DNA of 64,000 nucleotides from Nodularia sp. NIES-3585 (GTDB lineage: Bacteria > Cyanobacteriota > Cyanobacteriia > Cyanobacteriales > Nostocaceae), in contig NZ_BDUB01000001.1 of the NCBI RefSeq assembly GCF_002218065.1, positions 755,567 to 819,566 on the forward strand, in the 5' to 3' direction. Position numbers and translations under genes: made by a program. The notes beneath the pieces are model-generated. The model saw nothing but the letters and a program-made list of their open reading frames with translations. It ran no database searches and was not told the DNA's origin. Below, piece by piece: positions 1 to 9,810 of the stretch. Position 1 is the stretch's first letter, and every line of letters starts with the position of its first letter.

Positions 1-1
1 C

Positions 2-85
2 GCGGCTTTACTTATCCTTGTGGCCTTGATTGCTATACCCATCTGGTTAGAGTCCCGCCAAGTCAAGCGGGCAGCAGGTGAGTAG
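2..85 (+). CDS. 3' end of an unrecognised membrane protein (partial)
   Basis: An open frame enters from the left edge and stops with TAG at 83-85. The 27 visible residues are a hydrophobic stretch (AALLILVALIAIPIWL) followed by a short basic tail (ESRQVKRAAGE), which looks like a C-terminal transmembrane helix with a charged end. The rest of the gene lies outside the window, so no family can be named. It runs convergently toward argG, with a repeat tract between them. Confidence 0.4.
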   Translation, partial: AALLILVALIAIPIWLESRQVKRAAGE

Positions 86-200
86 GAAGAGGCAGGGGTG
101 CAGGGGGCAGGGTGCAGGGGGAAGAAAATTCTCCATCTCAATCCCTACTCCCCACTCCCTACTCCCTATTCCCCACTCCCCACTCCCCACTCACTACTCC
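86..200. repeat. STRR-type heptamer repeat tract
   Basis: Positions 141-200 are built from alternating heptamers of the CCCCACT and ACTCCCT type, and positions 95-121 hold a G-rich CAGGGGGCAGGG-like stretch of opposite polarity. Such short tandemly repeated sequences are characteristic of heterocystous cyanobacteria. The tract fills the space between the two convergent genes and reaches the argG stop codon. A short related tract lies at 35926-35949. Confidence 0.8.
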
Positions 201-1403
201 CTAACTTCTACCTTGTTGCGCCCAAATCCGAGTTGGTAACCCCCAAACGTAAATAAAGCCTTCAGCTGCTTTGTGGTCAAATTGGTCTTCAGATCCATAA
301 GTTGCCAAGTCTGGGCTATAAAGTGAATGGTCACTCCAACGCCCGACTACATTGGCATTACCTTTAAAAAGTTTTACTCGTACAGTTCCTAAAACTCGTT
401 CTTGTGTTTTTTGAATAAAAGCATCTAGTGCGCCTTTGAGTGGACTATACCAAAGACCGTTATAAACGATTTGGGTGTAAGTCTCTTCAATACCTCGCTT
501 GTAATGGCTGACATCTGCTGTCAAAGTCAGGCTTTCTAAATCCCGGTGTGCTTGAATTAGCACTAACATAGCAGGTGATTCGTAGATTTCCCTAGATTTA
601 ATTCCTACTAGGCGGTTTTCCATCATGTCGATCCGCCCAATACCGTGATTTCCTACTATCTGATTGAGTTGTTCAATTAGCTCAACTGGGTTTTTAGGTG
701 TACCGTTGAGGCTGGTAGGAATACCTCGTGTAAAACCAATTTCAATGTACTCTGGTTCATTGGGCGTATCAGCGATCGCCTTGGTCATTTCATAGATTTC
801 TTCTAGTGGCTCAACGGCTGGATCTTCGAGTATGCCAGCTTCAATACTACGACCGAGTAAATTTTTATCAATGCTATAGGGAGAAGATTTTTTGACTGGT
901 GAGGGGATGCCAAATTGCTCACCATAAGCAATGGTTTCCTCACGGCTCATCCCCCATTCTCTAGCTGGTGCGAGGATCTTCAGATTGGGATTTAGAGCAG
1001 CACAAGCCACATCAAAGCGAACCTGATCATTACCTTTACCAGTGCAACCGTGAGCGATCGCATCAGCACCATATTTATGGGCAGCTTCTACTAATATTTT
1101 GGCAATTAACGGACGAGCTAGGGCTGTTCCCAAAGGATACCGATTTTCGTATAGGGCATTTGCTTGAATTGCGGCAAAAGCATAATCCTTAACGAAAGTA
1201 TCTTTAACGTCAGCCACTAGAGACTCACTTGCACCCGACTTCAGCGCTTTTTCTCGGATTGGCTCTAATTCATCTCCCTGACCTAAATCTGCTGCGAGGG
1301 TAATTACTTCCTCTACACCCCATTCATTTTTCAGGTAGGGGATACAAACGGAGGTATCCACTCCCCCAGAATATGCCAAGACAACCTTTTTAGCGCGACC
1401 CAT
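201..1403 (-). CDS. argG: argininosuccinate synthase
   Basis: ArgG joins citrulline and aspartate using ATP to form argininosuccinate, the penultimate step of arginine synthesis, in the cytosol. The 400-residue length is normal for the family. The ATP-binding PP-loop AYSGGVDTS lies at residues 10-18, and [10 protein letters not shown] and [13 protein letters not shown], typical for this enzyme, follow in the first third. The protein starts with ATG at 1403. It appears monocistronic; the nearest upstream genes are two tiny ORFs on the other strand. The C-terminal end abuts the STRR tract. Identification is very secure from the whole sequence. Confidence 0.97.
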   Translation of the reverse strand: MGRAKKVVLAYSGGVDTSVCIPYLKNEWGVEEVITLAADLGQGDELEPIREKALKSGASESLVADVKDTFVKDYAFAAIQANALYENRYPLGTALARPLIAKILVEAAHKYGADAIAHGCTGKGNDQVRFDVACAALNPNLKILAPAREWGMSREETIAYGEQFGIPSPVKKSSPYSIDKNLLGRSIEAGILEDPAVEPLEEIYEMTKAIADTPNEPEYIEIGFTRGIPTSLNGTPKNPVELIEQLNQIVGNHGIGRIDMMENRLVGIKSREIYESPAMLVLIQAHRDLESLTLTADVSHYKRGIEETYTQIVYNGLWYSPLKGALDAFIQKTQERVLGTVRVKLFKGNANVVGRWSDHSLYSPDLATYGSEDQFDHKAAEGFIYVWGLPTRIWAQQGRS

Positions 1404-1482
1404 TGGTTTCTCCAGTTAGAAAAACAAAGAATGAGTCATTATTATAAGATATGTAGGTTTAATCCCCAGAAAAAAGTTAGGA

Positions 1483-1617
1483 ATGAAAAATTTACTGAAT
1501 ACAATTATCTCACTAATTATTGGTGCTGGTATAGGTAGTGGTGCTACTTACTATTTCATGCCCAAACCTAGTGCAACCATAGAGACGACATTTATCGTCA
1601 CGCCGAATTGCTGTTGA
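1483..1617 (+). CDS. small membrane-anchored peptide, hypothetical
   Basis: A 44-residue ORF begins with MKNLLNTIISLIIGAGIGSG, a basic start followed by a Gly-rich hydrophobic segment that could be a membrane anchor, then a short Thr-rich tail ending in NCC. An AGG lies only a few bases before the ATG, so the ribosome site is weak. The ORF lies divergent from argG and 4 bases before the next small ORF, in another frame. I do not recognise a family. It could be a real small gene or chance; the hydrophobic pattern is the only support. Confidence 0.3.
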   Translation: MKNLLNTIISLIIGAGIGSGATYYFMPKPSATIETTFIVTPNCC

Positions 1618-1621
1618 ACAC

Positions 1622-1789
1622 ATGATATGTCAAGTAAAAATATTTCGAGTAGCTAGTGACAGATTCCGTCTAGCTCGTTATCGCAGATTCCGTCTAGCTC
1701 GTTATCGATATAGTCAAGTGATTATGGCAGTTTGTGGACTGGTCAGATTACGGATTAATCGGTTATTATCTTTAACCCTTAATACTTAA
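1622..1789 (+). CDS. small basic peptide with an internal duplication, hypothetical
   Basis: A 55-residue ORF starts with ATG at 1622. It contains the octapeptide RFRLARYR twice in immediate succession, encoded by an exact 24-base tandem duplication (about 1659-1706). The product would be very basic, with a hydrophobic part after the repeat (VIMAVCGLVRL). It follows the preceding small ORF by 4 bases. No family is recognised, and no good Shine-Dalgarno sequence is visible. Because the duplication is a multiple of three the frame is preserved, which is weak support for coding. Confidence 0.25.
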   Translation: MICQVKIFRVASDRFRLARYRRFRLARYRYSQVIMAVCGLVRLRINRLLSLTLNT

Positions 1790-1889
1790 TTTTCTTTCTT
1801 TAAATTGATAGACACGCGGTGTGTATGGGGTCTGCGACTGGTATCACCAGTCTATGCTGTAGGCGATAGCTCTAATTTTTTATTGCTTG

Positions 1890-2156
1890 TCAACTTTCAT
1901 CTTTATATACCTCGCTACGATGTCCGACTGACACAACACTTACCAATACAACATCATCGAAAATATCGTAGACAACGCGATAGTCGCCTACTCTAATCCT
2001 ATAGGAATTTTCTTCGCCTTTTAACTTTTTTACTCCGTTGGGACGTGGCTCTATTGCTAAGTCATCTATTTTGGTTTGTATGCGGTCTTGCAATTCTTGA
2101 GAGAGTTTTCTAAACATTTTTCTCGCACCCTTGGTAAATTTAACTTCGTAGATCAC
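1890..2156 (-). CDS. RelE/ParE-family toxin of a type II toxin-antitoxin pair
   Basis: The 88-residue protein has the RelE/ParE layout: a first strand (IYEVKFTKGA), two helices with KLSQELQDRIQTKIDDL, and the strands YRIRVGDYRVVYDI and VSVGHRSEVY. RelE-type toxins are usually ribosome-dependent mRNA endonucleases, ParE-type ones gyrase inhibitors; the sequence alone does not decide, but the R-x-G-x-Y-R-V-x-Y and GHR features favour RelE. The start is GTG at 2156, and it overlaps the end of the upstream antitoxin gene by four bases (GTGA), implying translational coupling. Length is full, with no visible damage. Confidence 0.88.
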   Translation of the reverse strand: MIYEVKFTKGARKMFRKLSQELQDRIQTKIDDLAIEPRPNGVKKLKGEENSYRIRVGDYRVVYDIFDDVVLVSVVSVGHRSEVYKDES

Positions 2157-2392
2157 GCTACGTCCTTTTTTCTTTCATTAGCGATTTCCTTTTTCATGTC
2201 TTCCCAGGCGATAAGACTATTATTTTCTACATCACTTTTAGCAGCATGATAGGCTCTTAAATCATTTTCGTCCTCTTCATCTTCGAGTTTTTTGAGTAGT
2301 GCGTAAATCTCGTCTAAAGTACTGTCATAAGATTGATATAACAGTACGTTGATTGCGTTGATTAACTGTTCGCGTTCGTGTTCGGTTTTCAT
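2153..2392 (-). CDS. antitoxin partner of the RelE-type toxin
   Basis: A 79-residue acidic, helical protein lies directly upstream of the toxin and overlaps its start. The C-terminal part, with YHAAKSDVENNSLIAWEDMK, resembles the toxin-wrapping tails of RelB-like antitoxins of cyanobacteria (the motif LIxWEDxKK is typical). The N-terminal half (EREQLINAINVL...LDEIYALLKKLEDEEDEND) is likely the dimerisation/DNA-binding or coiled part. Such antitoxins neutralise the toxin and repress their own operon. The assignment rests mostly on gene order plus the tail motif. Confidence 0.75.
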   Translation of the reverse strand: MKTEHEREQLINAINVLLYQSYDSTLDEIYALLKKLEDEEDENDLRAYHAAKSDVENNSLIAWEDMKKEIANERKKDVA

Positions 2393-2495
2393 TTTTAGAC
2401 CTCTTTAACTGTTAATAATCTAAATGTAGTGGCTAACGAATATAACAATCTTATCCTACGGACAGTGAAAATTTGAGCTAAAGTGAAAACCCGCT

Positions 2496-4925
2496 TCAAA
2501 AATTACCTCTCAACAACACGGTAAATATATTCTCGTTTATTTTCAATTCATTATCAGCACTATCTCTGCCATAGTCGTACTCATTATTTCTCCAGGATAG
2601 GTTGAGCGTAGGACTATTCTGATTTGTGCCGAGTCTAAATCGCGCTCCAGCACCATAAACAGAACGAGATGCATTTTCATTCAAAGGATTATAATATGCT
2701 GATAATGAAAAATTATTGTTAAATTGAATACCAAAACTTGTGACTAGAGTATTCTTGACTGAATCGGGTATAATATCCCCAAAATAGTTAGTGAAACCAA
2801 ACCAAACATTACCAAAATTTGCTCTGGCTCTGAGTGTCATTGAATTTACAAAGTCATTGGGGCGAGTTTCTCTATCAAAAGCATAATTAACTCCAGTGGA
2901 TATAACTAAATTACTATTGCGACTGAAGCGAATACGTCTACCAACACTACCTGTTATTTGACTATAATAATCTATATCTGGATTAATATAACCAATTACA
3001 CCTCCTGAAAAATTCCATCCATTGGAGGTATTTCTACTAAAATCTACACCACCATAAGCTTTAATTTCGTCTGCACTGATCACACCAGTATAATATCTCA
3101 CGGCTTCCTGTGTCCCTGTGACATTGCCTGTAAAACTCAGATGTGGCGCATATTTTGTTTCTTCTCTATATCTGTTAGATGTAACATTATTGATTTCTTG
3201 ATTGAACATTGTTACATAAACCTGAGTGTAATAATTTTGTAAATCTACTGCTGCAAATGTTTGATTATTAATATTAGAAAAAAAACTCACATTAGAGTCA
3301 TATCCCCCTTCTCCACCACCAGAGGTTAAAACTGTTTGGGGGCTAATTTGTTCCAAACGATTCGTAATATCAGACCTGCGTTTGACAATGGGTGATGCAC
3401 CTAACCAAATACTATTGAACGTAGCAGCAGGTACTTGGCTTAAATTTACCGCTCTTAGCGGGACACTCTGCGCTCTAGCGATTCCCCCATGATAAGCAGT
3501 TAAACTACTGGCAGGAAGCCTGGCATTGTTAGCAGCTAAAAACAAATTGTTGTTGACATTGGAATTGACTCGGTTTTCTGAACTGGCAATATTAGGAACA
3601 ATATCAGGCAAGAAATTATATCCCAGTTGCAAAGCGGTATTCAATAAAGTATTGTCATCATTTAAAATGAAGCTAAACCCCCTGACTGTCCGACCCATGA
3701 CAGCTTCACGGTCATTCACTTTGACAATCTGTCTCAGTCGAGAATAAGTTGCTGCGGGTGTATTCTCTATTTCTTCTCTTCTACTGATAGAGAGTTGATT
3801 TCCATCACTATTACCTGGAAATGAACCTGTATTTGGTAACAATAAGTCAATACCAACTTCTTGACCATTAGCCCCAGATTGAAAACCCGGTTCGCGAATT
3901 GCCGTTAGGGTTTCTGTTTCTACCACATCCCCTACTTGTGCAGTTTGGAAAATCCGACTGGGTGTCAGAGTATCAGGATTGATCTCACCAGATTTTAAAC
4001 CAGGAACATATGTGCATATTTGATCTGGGTTACCACCAGGTAAGATACATGAACCTGTCATACTAAGTTGAATTTGTGTACCCAACATAGTTCTGGGTTC
4101 TCGCAAATCAACAGTAATTTCTCTTTTTTGTCTGAGCGTTTGCAGTTGCAAATATTCTCCAATTTGGTCTACGGTAAAAATATTATTTGTGGTCAAATTT
4201 TCTTTGACCTGTCCATTCAGCTTGAAAAGTCCGTTAATATCAAAAGTAGTATTTTGGTTATTACTAAAGCTAGAACCTACACTGAATTGCCTGTCAGTTA
4301 AATGATTAATTAATACACCATTTAGTGGGATAGTAGTTGTGCGGGGATGGATTTTTTGTTCATCCGCAACTCTAGGGGGAATAATATATTCTTGTTCAGC
4401 TGGGGGTAGCTTTTCTGTTGGTAATTTTTCGTCAATATCCAATTCATCAACTCTAGGTTGTGGATCTGGAGGGGGATCTAGTGGATCTAATTGTTTACGA
4501 TAAGATTCTGCTTGACTAATCCTACTGGGAGTACAAGACTGAACTTGAGAATTAGTCTTTTCTAAATCCGTGACTGTGGTCAATCCTGGTTGTCCAGGAT
4601 TGCTGGGAAGACAAAACGGTAACTGGGAATGAGTTTTTGCTAAATCTGTGACTGGTGTTTCTGGAATAAAATTAGATCCAGAGGCTGACAAAATTCTCAA
4701 AGATTCCAGATTAGCAATTAATACAGAAGTATCTTCTTCAGTGGTTGCGGATAATTCTAATTTGTTATTATTATTGAGTTTGTCCAGTACCAATGTGTTT
4801 GCAGATATCTCAGCGCCCGCTGCTTTAGCAAATAATATTGTGGCTGAACTAAATAATAATACAAATGTCAGCTTTAACTTTTTGTGCAGCAAAATCATCA
4901 TAAATACTCTGTAATCGACCTGCAA
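2496..4925 (-). CDS. large outer-membrane beta-barrel-like protein, hypothetical
   Basis: Up to 809 residues. The N-terminal region MMILLHKKLKLTFVLLFSSATILFAKAAGA is a clear signal peptide. A Pro/Asp/Glu-rich linker follows (about residues 145-195, LDPLDPPPDPQPRVDELD). The C-terminal third has alternating aromatic/polar strands typical of a barrel and ends in Phe (VLLRGNF), the outer-membrane protein signature. The longest frame starts with TTG at 4925, preceded by an AGG at suitable distance; an ATG at 4901 (MMILL) gives a more compact signal peptide and is an equally good start. I do not recognise a named family; a role at the outer membrane is inferred. It stands alone, with no obvious operon partner. 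Confidence 0.7.
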   Translation of the reverse strand: MQVDYRVFMMILLHKKLKLTFVLLFSSATILFAKAAGAEISANTLVLDKLNNNNKLELSATTEEDTSVLIANLESLRILSASGSNFIPETPVTDLAKTHSQLPFCLPSNPGQPGLTTVTDLEKTNSQVQSCTPSRISQAESYRKQLDPLDPPPDPQPRVDELDIDEKLPTEKLPPAEQEYIIPPRVADEQKIHPRTTTIPLNGVLINHLTDRQFSVGSSFSNNQNTTFDINGLFKLNGQVKENLTTNNIFTVDQIGEYLQLQTLRQKREITVDLREPRTMLGTQIQLSMTGSCILPGGNPDQICTYVPGLKSGEINPDTLTPSRIFQTAQVGDVVETETLTAIREPGFQSGANGQEVGIDLLLPNTGSFPGNSDGNQLSISRREEIENTPAATYSRLRQIVKVNDREAVMGRTVRGFSFILNDDNTLLNTALQLGYNFLPDIVPNIASSENRVNSNVNNNLFLAANNARLPASSLTAYHGGIARAQSVPLRAVNLSQVPAATFNSIWLGASPIVKRRSDITNRLEQISPQTVLTSGGGEGGYDSNVSFFSNINNQTFAAVDLQNYYTQVYVTMFNQEINNVTSNRYREETKYAPHLSFTGNVTGTQEAVRYYTGVISADEIKAYGGVDFSRNTSNGWNFSGGVIGYINPDIDYYSQITGSVGRRIRFSRNSNLVISTGVNYAFDRETRPNDFVNSMTLRARANFGNVWFGFTNYFGDIIPDSVKNTLVTSFGIQFNNNFSLSAYYNPLNENASRSVYGAGARFRLGTNQNSPTLNLSWRNNEYDYGRDSADNELKINENIFTVLLRGNF

Positions 4926-5021
4926 TAAACACCTAGGAATTTTAGATTTTTGGGGTATTTTTTTATGAATTTAGACTGCTATAGGACTCCTATTTGATTT
5001 TTGAACGGGATTTTTTTAACT

Positions 5022-5071
5022 TTAGCGGAGCGTGGTGTTAGCCATACAACAGAGACACAGAGATCACAGAG
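5022..5071. repeat. dispersed intergenic repeat (TTAGCGGAGCGTGG family)
   Basis: The unit reads TTAGCGGAGCGTGGTGTTAG, then CCATACAACAGAGACACAG and a CACAGAG end. A near-identical copy is at 61995-62046, its first part recurs at 38530-38556, and the second part occurs in reverse orientation near 54460-54480. It is a non-coding dispersed element. Confidence 0.75.
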
Positions 5072-5159
5072 TCAGATAAAAAAGAGAATTGTTCACATCT
5101 TATTTAGGATTGCTATATCTTGAATTTTTTAGGACGCAAGACCATTGCACTTTTTATTG

Positions 5160-5196
5160 TTGACGGTGCGTTGGGCTACGCGACAACAGACCCTAC
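5160..5196. repeat. dispersed palindromic repeat (GGTGCGTTG..CGCGACAACA family)
   Basis: The sequence GGTGCGTTGGGCTACGCGAC followed by AACAGACCCTAC is the reverse complement of the element at 53355-53387 apart from a few changes. The match at two distant intergenic places in opposite orientations identifies a dispersed repeat rather than coding sequence. Confidence 0.7.
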
Positions 5197-5611
5197 ATTA
5201 AAATTTACTAACATAGAGGGAAATATTAGCACCGACTTAGTTAATTACAGCATTTTTCATGTATTTAGACCACACGCTGATATCTGTATTTCTTTCTTCC
5301 TTTGCGCCTTTGCGCCTTTGCGTGAGATATAAAAATGTGGTTCATTTAGCTGAAAATCGCTGTAAGTTGAAATTTATTGGCTTAAAAAATCAGCTAGAGA
5401 CACGTGGTAATCGTGCCTCTAACAGATAAATACGCAAGATTTAGGGTTGAGATAATTTCAAGACAGTATCAGTTTGACTCGTGATATTGCTCCTGATTAA
5501 TTCTTAATCCCCTGATCATTTTGGGGATTTGTTAAAAAAATCGATAGATTCAAGAGAAATTAGCTAAACATTACTTGCATTGAGTGAGTAAGAGCTAAAA
5601 ACTAGTCTCTA

Positions 5612-6034
5612 TTAAGGAAGTGCTGCCTCTCCAGTTCCGAATGATCCCAGCGGGGTGTCAACGTAGCTATTAATAGAGTTTTCTTGTGTATGTTCTAAAG
5701 AAGGATCTGCACTACCGCTAAGTCTAACTTCGGAGTAAACTAAGCTATCTCCTCCAAAGGTTTCAAGTCCGTTATCACTAACTAATTCGATTACACCAGC
5801 GCTTCCCAAGGCAGAAGCTGAGACAAGACCAGAATTGCCGGTGGCTGTAGCAGCTGCATCATTTTTACCTACAGCAGCAGCCGCAGCTACTTCAGTTACT
5901 AAACCATCAGGTCCAAGTGTAACTGCTACAGCTCCCGCCACACCACCTTCACCAGCAGAGGCTACAGAACTGAAGCCAAATACACTAGCAGAAACTGCAA
6001 CTAATGCGATCGCCACTTTTTTGTTGAATTTCAT
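5612..6034 (-). CDS. secreted Ala/Gly-rich protein, hypothetical
   Basis: 140 residues with a textbook signal peptide (MKFNKKVAIALVAVSASVFG..SVASA, cleavage probably after ASA at about residue 27). The mature part is rich in Ala, Gly, Val and Ser (AVAVTLGPDGLVTEVAAAAAV, AAATATGNSGLVSASALGSA) with an acidic C-terminal half and no Cys. Such composition suggests an extended or beta-rich periplasmic/extracellular protein; no family is recognised. It is a single gene preceded by a long AT-rich leader, probably carrying its promoter. Start is ATG at 6034. Confidence 0.65.
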   Translation of the reverse strand: MKFNKKVAIALVAVSASVFGFSSVASAGEGGVAGAVAVTLGPDGLVTEVAAAAAVGKNDAAATATGNSGLVSASALGSAGVIELVSDNGLETFGGDSLVYSEVRLSGSADPSLEHTQENSINSYVDTPLGSFGTGEAALP

Positions 6035-6639
6035 CGACTTCTATTCCTGTTATTGAAACTGTAATGTGCTTGCAATCTACGCATCTTAAATATGTGCTGT
6101 AGAAAATTTCAGTATTTCAGTTACTGTTAGTGCAAGTGACTTTATCAACACAATTTGTTGAATTTAAGGTGTGCTTACTCTTCAGTATCTGATATGAAAA
6201 AAACATTATATTTCAGCACAGTTTGGATTAAGATTAGGTTAAAACTTAGAATGCGTAAATCTTTTAACAGAGTCATATTACTTAAAAGTAAATACTTAGT
6301 CAAGTAATTACAATTTGATTTTAAATTATTAGTTATTTAAACAATGCTTTAACTATAGTTAACCTTATCTTAAAATAAATAGCCAAGAAATATATTGTTT
6401 TTTTCGTTAATTTAAAGCCAATAAATGATTGAGATTTCCAGCTATACAGTTTTATTTAGTTTAATAATTATTTCCCAAAGATGAGCCTAATTTTTAGGTG
6501 TTGCTGATTTGCAGTATGAACAGGATTTTAATGATGTCAAAACTCCTAGAGTGACGTTCCAAGGAAAGTCTCTACAGGAGTTTCAGTTCTGTGAGGATTT
6601 TAATTCATATCCAGCCACCAACATACCAGTCTGAGCAAA
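6035..6639. other. AT-rich intergenic region
   Basis: About 600 bases without a supported gene, between the secreted protein gene, which is read leftward away from it, and the end of the receiver gene, which is read toward it. The part at 6180-6480 is very AT-rich and likely holds the promoter and leader of the secreted protein gene. A hairpin near 6540-6583 serves the right-hand gene as a possible terminator. Confidence 0.5.
6540..6583 (-). terminator. hairpin downstream of the receiver gene
   Basis: AAACTCCT (6540-6547) pairs with AGGAGTTT (6576-6583), and the inside contains a degenerate AGAG-TGACGTTCC..AAGTCTCT palindrome related to the repeat at 17907-17932. It lies about 57 bases past the stop codon of the receiver gene. 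Terminator function is inferred from position and shape. Confidence 0.45.
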
Positions 6640-7074
6640 TTAGCTTTTGAAAGGATGATTGCTATTGACAAAATTCACCAAATTTGCAACTGTAACCACC
6701 AATTCCTCTGGATCTACTGGTTTAGCTACATGAATCTCAAAACCAGCCTCTAAAGCCCGGATACAATCCTCCGGATCAGCATAGGCAGTTAAAGCCACTG
6801 CGGGGACTCTTCCACCTTGATCTTTTGTTAACGCCCGAATTTTGCGAATTAAGCTGTAGCCATCTTCTTCAGGCATAGCAATATCGCAGATACAGACATC
6901 AGGCTGCAACTCAGGTAGAATATCCAGTGCCGCGGCGGCTGACTCAACTGTTGTCACATTGGCACCATCGGCTGCCAAGACTGTAGTAATATAAAACCGA
7001 CTATCTTCATCATCATCCACTACAAGAATCTTGAAGCCAGCCAGAGCCAGAGGATCTGGGATAATTTCTTTCAT
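6640..7074 (-). CDS. stand-alone response regulator receiver protein
   Basis: 144 residues forming a single CheY-like receiver domain. The acidic pocket is at residues 20-22 (VVDDDEDS), the phosphoacceptor is Asp64 in CICDIAMPEEDGY, the switch Thr is in ALTAYAD (about 96), and the conserved Lys is Lys118 in VAKPVD. There is no output domain, so it acts by protein contact or in a phosphorelay. The gene lies opposite to the phytochrome operon and shares the 7075-7547 intergenic region with it. Receivers of this type in cyanobacteria often sit beside PAS/GAF kinases such as the neighbour at 10269-12959; a functional link is inference only. Confidence 0.9.
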   Translation of the reverse strand: MKEIIPDPLALAGFKILVVDDDEDSRFYITTVLAADGANVTTVESAAAALDILPELQPDVCICDIAMPEEDGYSLIRKIRALTKDQGGRVPAVALTAYADPEDCIRALEAGFEIHVAKPVDPEELVVTVANLVNFVNSNHPFKS

Positions 7075-7547
7075 TACGTTAGGAAAGTAAGAATTATTTG
7101 TAACTGATTGCTTGTTTTTGTCCTACACACCATACCATTGGCAATTTTACTGCGATCGCGTCATTTTTTTACCCCCAAAAATTTTTTCTCTTAGCTAATC
7201 CCTGACAAGCAATTTTGCTGAAAATTTTTGGTCACTTATCATACAAAAACACTGGCATATCCATGTTTTTTAGCAAATGTAATATTACTTAATATTATTT
7301 CAATTTTATTTACACCCCGTTAAATAGGCATTTAGGCGAAAATACAGCAATTTTAAATCAATTGTGAACTGCTCCTACAGATAATCATAAGTCGATAGTA
7401 TGAATCGAATTAATTATGCCTGTACTGTAGTTATGCTGGAAATGAACACTATTTAACTACTCAGGGTGTTTTACAAACTCAAAAAGATTGCTGCGTCAAA
7501 ATATTAGAGGATGTCTCCAGACTACTTGTAATCACCAGGACTTAAAC
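7075..7547. promoter_or_regulatory. divergent intergenic region between receiver gene and phytochrome operon
   Basis: This 473-base region lies between two divergent signalling genes and must contain both promoters. It is AT-rich with a few TTTTTTAC/AAAATTTTT tracts and one HIP1-like GCGATCGCG site at about 7153. No individual operator or minus-10 element can be supported with confidence. Confidence 0.4.
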
Positions 7548-9806
7548 GTGAGTACTAACGATATTACCAACCTTGTCCAAATAGATATCAGCAACTGTAA
7601 TAAAGAGCCAATTCATATTCCTGGCTTTATTCAGCCTCATGGAGTGCTTTTTGCCTTAAAAGAACCAGATTTAACTATCCTACAAGTCAGCGATAATACA
7701 TTCAATTTATTGGGTTTGCATCCTGAAGAATTACTAAATAAAAATTTAAACATTTTACTGGAATTAGAGCAAATTAATTTGCTAAAAGATTCTTTAAATC
7801 CTGACGATTTATTAATTGGCAATCCCATCGAATTGACTATAAAATCTGATAGCCACTCTCTGCATTTTGATGGTATTCTTCATCGTTCTGACGGAAGTTT
7901 AATTTTAGAGCTAGAACCGACAAATTCAGAAAAAGGCAATGCATTTTTTAGATTTTACCATTTAGTAAAAATAGCAATGACTAAGCTACAATCTGCATCC
8001 ACTTTAGCAGAAATTAGTCAGATTCTTGTCAAAGAAGTTAAAAACATTACTGGATTTGATCGAGTAATGCTCTATCGATTTGATGAAAATTGGCATGGTA
8101 CAGTTATTGCGGAAGAAAAACCAGAATATCTAACACCTTATTTAGGTTTACGTTATCCGGCTTCTGATATTCCCACCCAAGCTAGAAAACTCTACAGCAC
8201 AAACTGGCTGAGACTAATACCAAATCTAGACTATCAGCCTGCGGCAATTTTGCCAACCAATAATCCTTTAACTGATGAACCTTTAGATTTAAGCAAGTCA
8301 GTGTTACGCAGTGTCTCGCCTTTACACATTGAGTATATGCACAATATGGGCGTGACTGCATCAATGTCAATTTCCATTATGAAAGATGGTCACCTGTGGG
8401 GACTAATTGCTTGTCATCATCAAGCACCTAAATATATTCCCTATGAAATTCGTCACGCCTGTGAATTTTTAGGGCAAATGACATCTTTAGAAATGGCGGC
8501 TAAAGAAGATAGTGAAGATGTGGAATATAAGATGCAGGTAAAATCTTGGCATTCCAAGTTAGTGGAGTATATGTCATTAGAAAATAACTTCATTGACGGT
8601 TTAATTAACAATCAGCCAAATATCCTCAATCTGGTGAATGCTCAAGGAGCAGCTATCTGTTTTCATGGCAACTATTCCACAGTTGGTAAAACTCCTGAAC
8701 AGCAGGATATTGAAAATTTAGTGGAATGGATAAATCAAAATCAGCAAGAGGAGATTTTCTACACTGATTCATTAGCTCAAGTTTACCCACAGGCAGAAAA
8801 ATTGCGGGCTGTTGCTAGCGGTTTGATGGCACTTTCCATTTCCAAAAGTCAAAAAAACTATGTTTTATGGTTTCGCCCAGAGGTAGTGCGAACTGTCGAT
8901 TGGGGAGGTAACCCCAATAAACCTGTAGAAGTGAAACAAAATGGCAGTATACACCTATCACCCCGCAAATCTTTTGAATTATGGCAAGAAACTGTACTAT
9001 TAAAATCACTGCCTTGGAAATCTTATGAAGTGAATGCAGCCCTAGAGTTGAGAAGTGCAATTATTGGCATGGTGTTGCGGAAAGCCGATGAATTAGCACA
9101 GCTAAACATTGAACTAGAACGCAGTAATAACGAATTAGATGCCTTTGCTTATATTGCTTCTCATGATTTAAAAGAACCACTGCGCGGTATTCACAATTAC
9201 TCTAACTTCTTAATTGAAGATTACGGTGAGACTATCAACGAAGAAGGAAAGAAAAAATTAAAAACATTGATTCGTCTCACCCAGCGAATGGAAGATTTAA
9301 TTGATTCGCTGCTGCATTTTTCTCGCTTGGGAAGAGTTGATCTTTCCATGCAGCCAACAGACCTCAATCATGTGGTGCATAGCAGTTTAGACTTATTGAG
9401 CGCTCGCATTGATGAGATGAAGGTAGATATTCAAATTCCTAGACCGCTACCAACAGTGTATTGCGATCGCATCCAAGTAGGAGAAGTTTTTAATAATTTA
9501 ATTACCAACTCAATTAAATACAACGATAAAGCCGAAAAATGGATTGAAATTGGTTATATTGATGAGCCACCATTACCAATTACATTCTACGTGCGAGATA
9601 ATGGTATCGGTATTCGAGATAAACACTTTGAGGCAATTTTTCGGATTTTTAAAAGACTGCACGGACCGAGCAAATATGGCGGAGGTACTGGGGCGGGGTT
9701 GACTATAGCCAAAAAAATAGTAGAACGTCATGGCGGAAAAATTTGGGTAGATTCAACCTACGGTGAAGGTAGCACATTTTATTTTACATTACAGGGAGTT
9801 AAATAA
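7548..9806 (+). CDS. bphP: bacteriophytochrome-type sensor histidine kinase (biliverdin-binding)
   Basis: Red/far-red light sensor kinase with PAS-GAF-PHY-HisKA-HATPase order. The N-terminal PAS carries a Cys (residue 17, in [18 protein letters not shown]) at the position used by bacteriophytochromes to bind biliverdin. The GAF domain has [12 protein letters not shown] and [16 protein letters not shown]; the Cys that plant and Cph1-type phytochromes use is Leu here, as in CphB-type proteins. The kinase H-box is [15 protein letters not shown], with the ATP-binding N and G boxes [19 protein letters not shown] and GTGAGL. The frame opens further upstream at a TTG (7488), but GTG at 7548 has an AGGA seven bases before it and starts just ahead of the conserved part, so I chose it (752 residues). 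It leads an operon with a receiver 4 bases downstream. Confidence 0.9.
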   Translation: MSTNDITNLVQIDISNCNKEPIHIPGFIQPHGVLFALKEPDLTILQVSDNTFNLLGLHPEELLNKNLNILLELEQINLLKDSLNPDDLLIGNPIELTIKSDSHSLHFDGILHRSDGSLILELEPTNSEKGNAFFRFYHLVKIAMTKLQSASTLAEISQILVKEVKNITGFDRVMLYRFDENWHGTVIAEEKPEYLTPYLGLRYPASDIPTQARKLYSTNWLRLIPNLDYQPAAILPTNNPLTDEPLDLSKSVLRSVSPLHIEYMHNMGVTASMSISIMKDGHLWGLIACHHQAPKYIPYEIRHACEFLGQMTSLEMAAKEDSEDVEYKMQVKSWHSKLVEYMSLENNFIDGLINNQPNILNLVNAQGAAICFHGNYSTVGKTPEQQDIENLVEWINQNQQEEIFYTDSLAQVYPQAEKLRAVASGLMALSISKSQKNYVLWFRPEVVRTVDWGGNPNKPVEVKQNGSIHLSPRKSFELWQETVLLKSLPWKSYEVNAALELRSAIIGMVLRKADELAQLNIELERSNNELDAFAYIASHDLKEPLRGIHNYSNFLIEDYGETINEEGKKKLKTLIRLTQRMEDLIDSLLHFSRLGRVDLSMQPTDLNHVVHSSLDLLSARIDEMKVDIQIPRPLPTVYCDRIQVGEVFNNLITNSIKYNDKAEKWIEIGYIDEPPLPITFYVRDNGIGIRDKHFEAIFRIFKRLHGPSKYGGGTGAGLTIAKKIVERHGGKIWVDSTYGEGSTFYFTLQGVK

Positions 9807-9810
9807 ACCC

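Larger units (their letters stand above)
4926..5611. other. intergenic region with dispersed repeats, no convincing gene
   Basis: This 686-base stretch lies between the start of the barrel protein gene and the end of the secreted Ala-rich protein gene. It holds two dispersed Nostoc-type repeats (listed separately) and a TTTGCGCCTTTGCG tract near 5298-5326, also seen in variant form near 41780. The only long frame (5120-5332) runs straight through these repeats and looks accidental. The promoter of the barrel protein gene should lie near 4930-5000. Confidence 0.6.

Noticed and set aside
141..200. Tandem short repeats as a possible CRISPR array
   Set aside because: Units are seven bases without spacers; this is the STRR type, not CRISPR.
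5120..5332. 70-codon frame on the + strand
   Set aside because: It runs through two dispersed non-coding repeats, has no ribosome site and no recognisable protein pattern.
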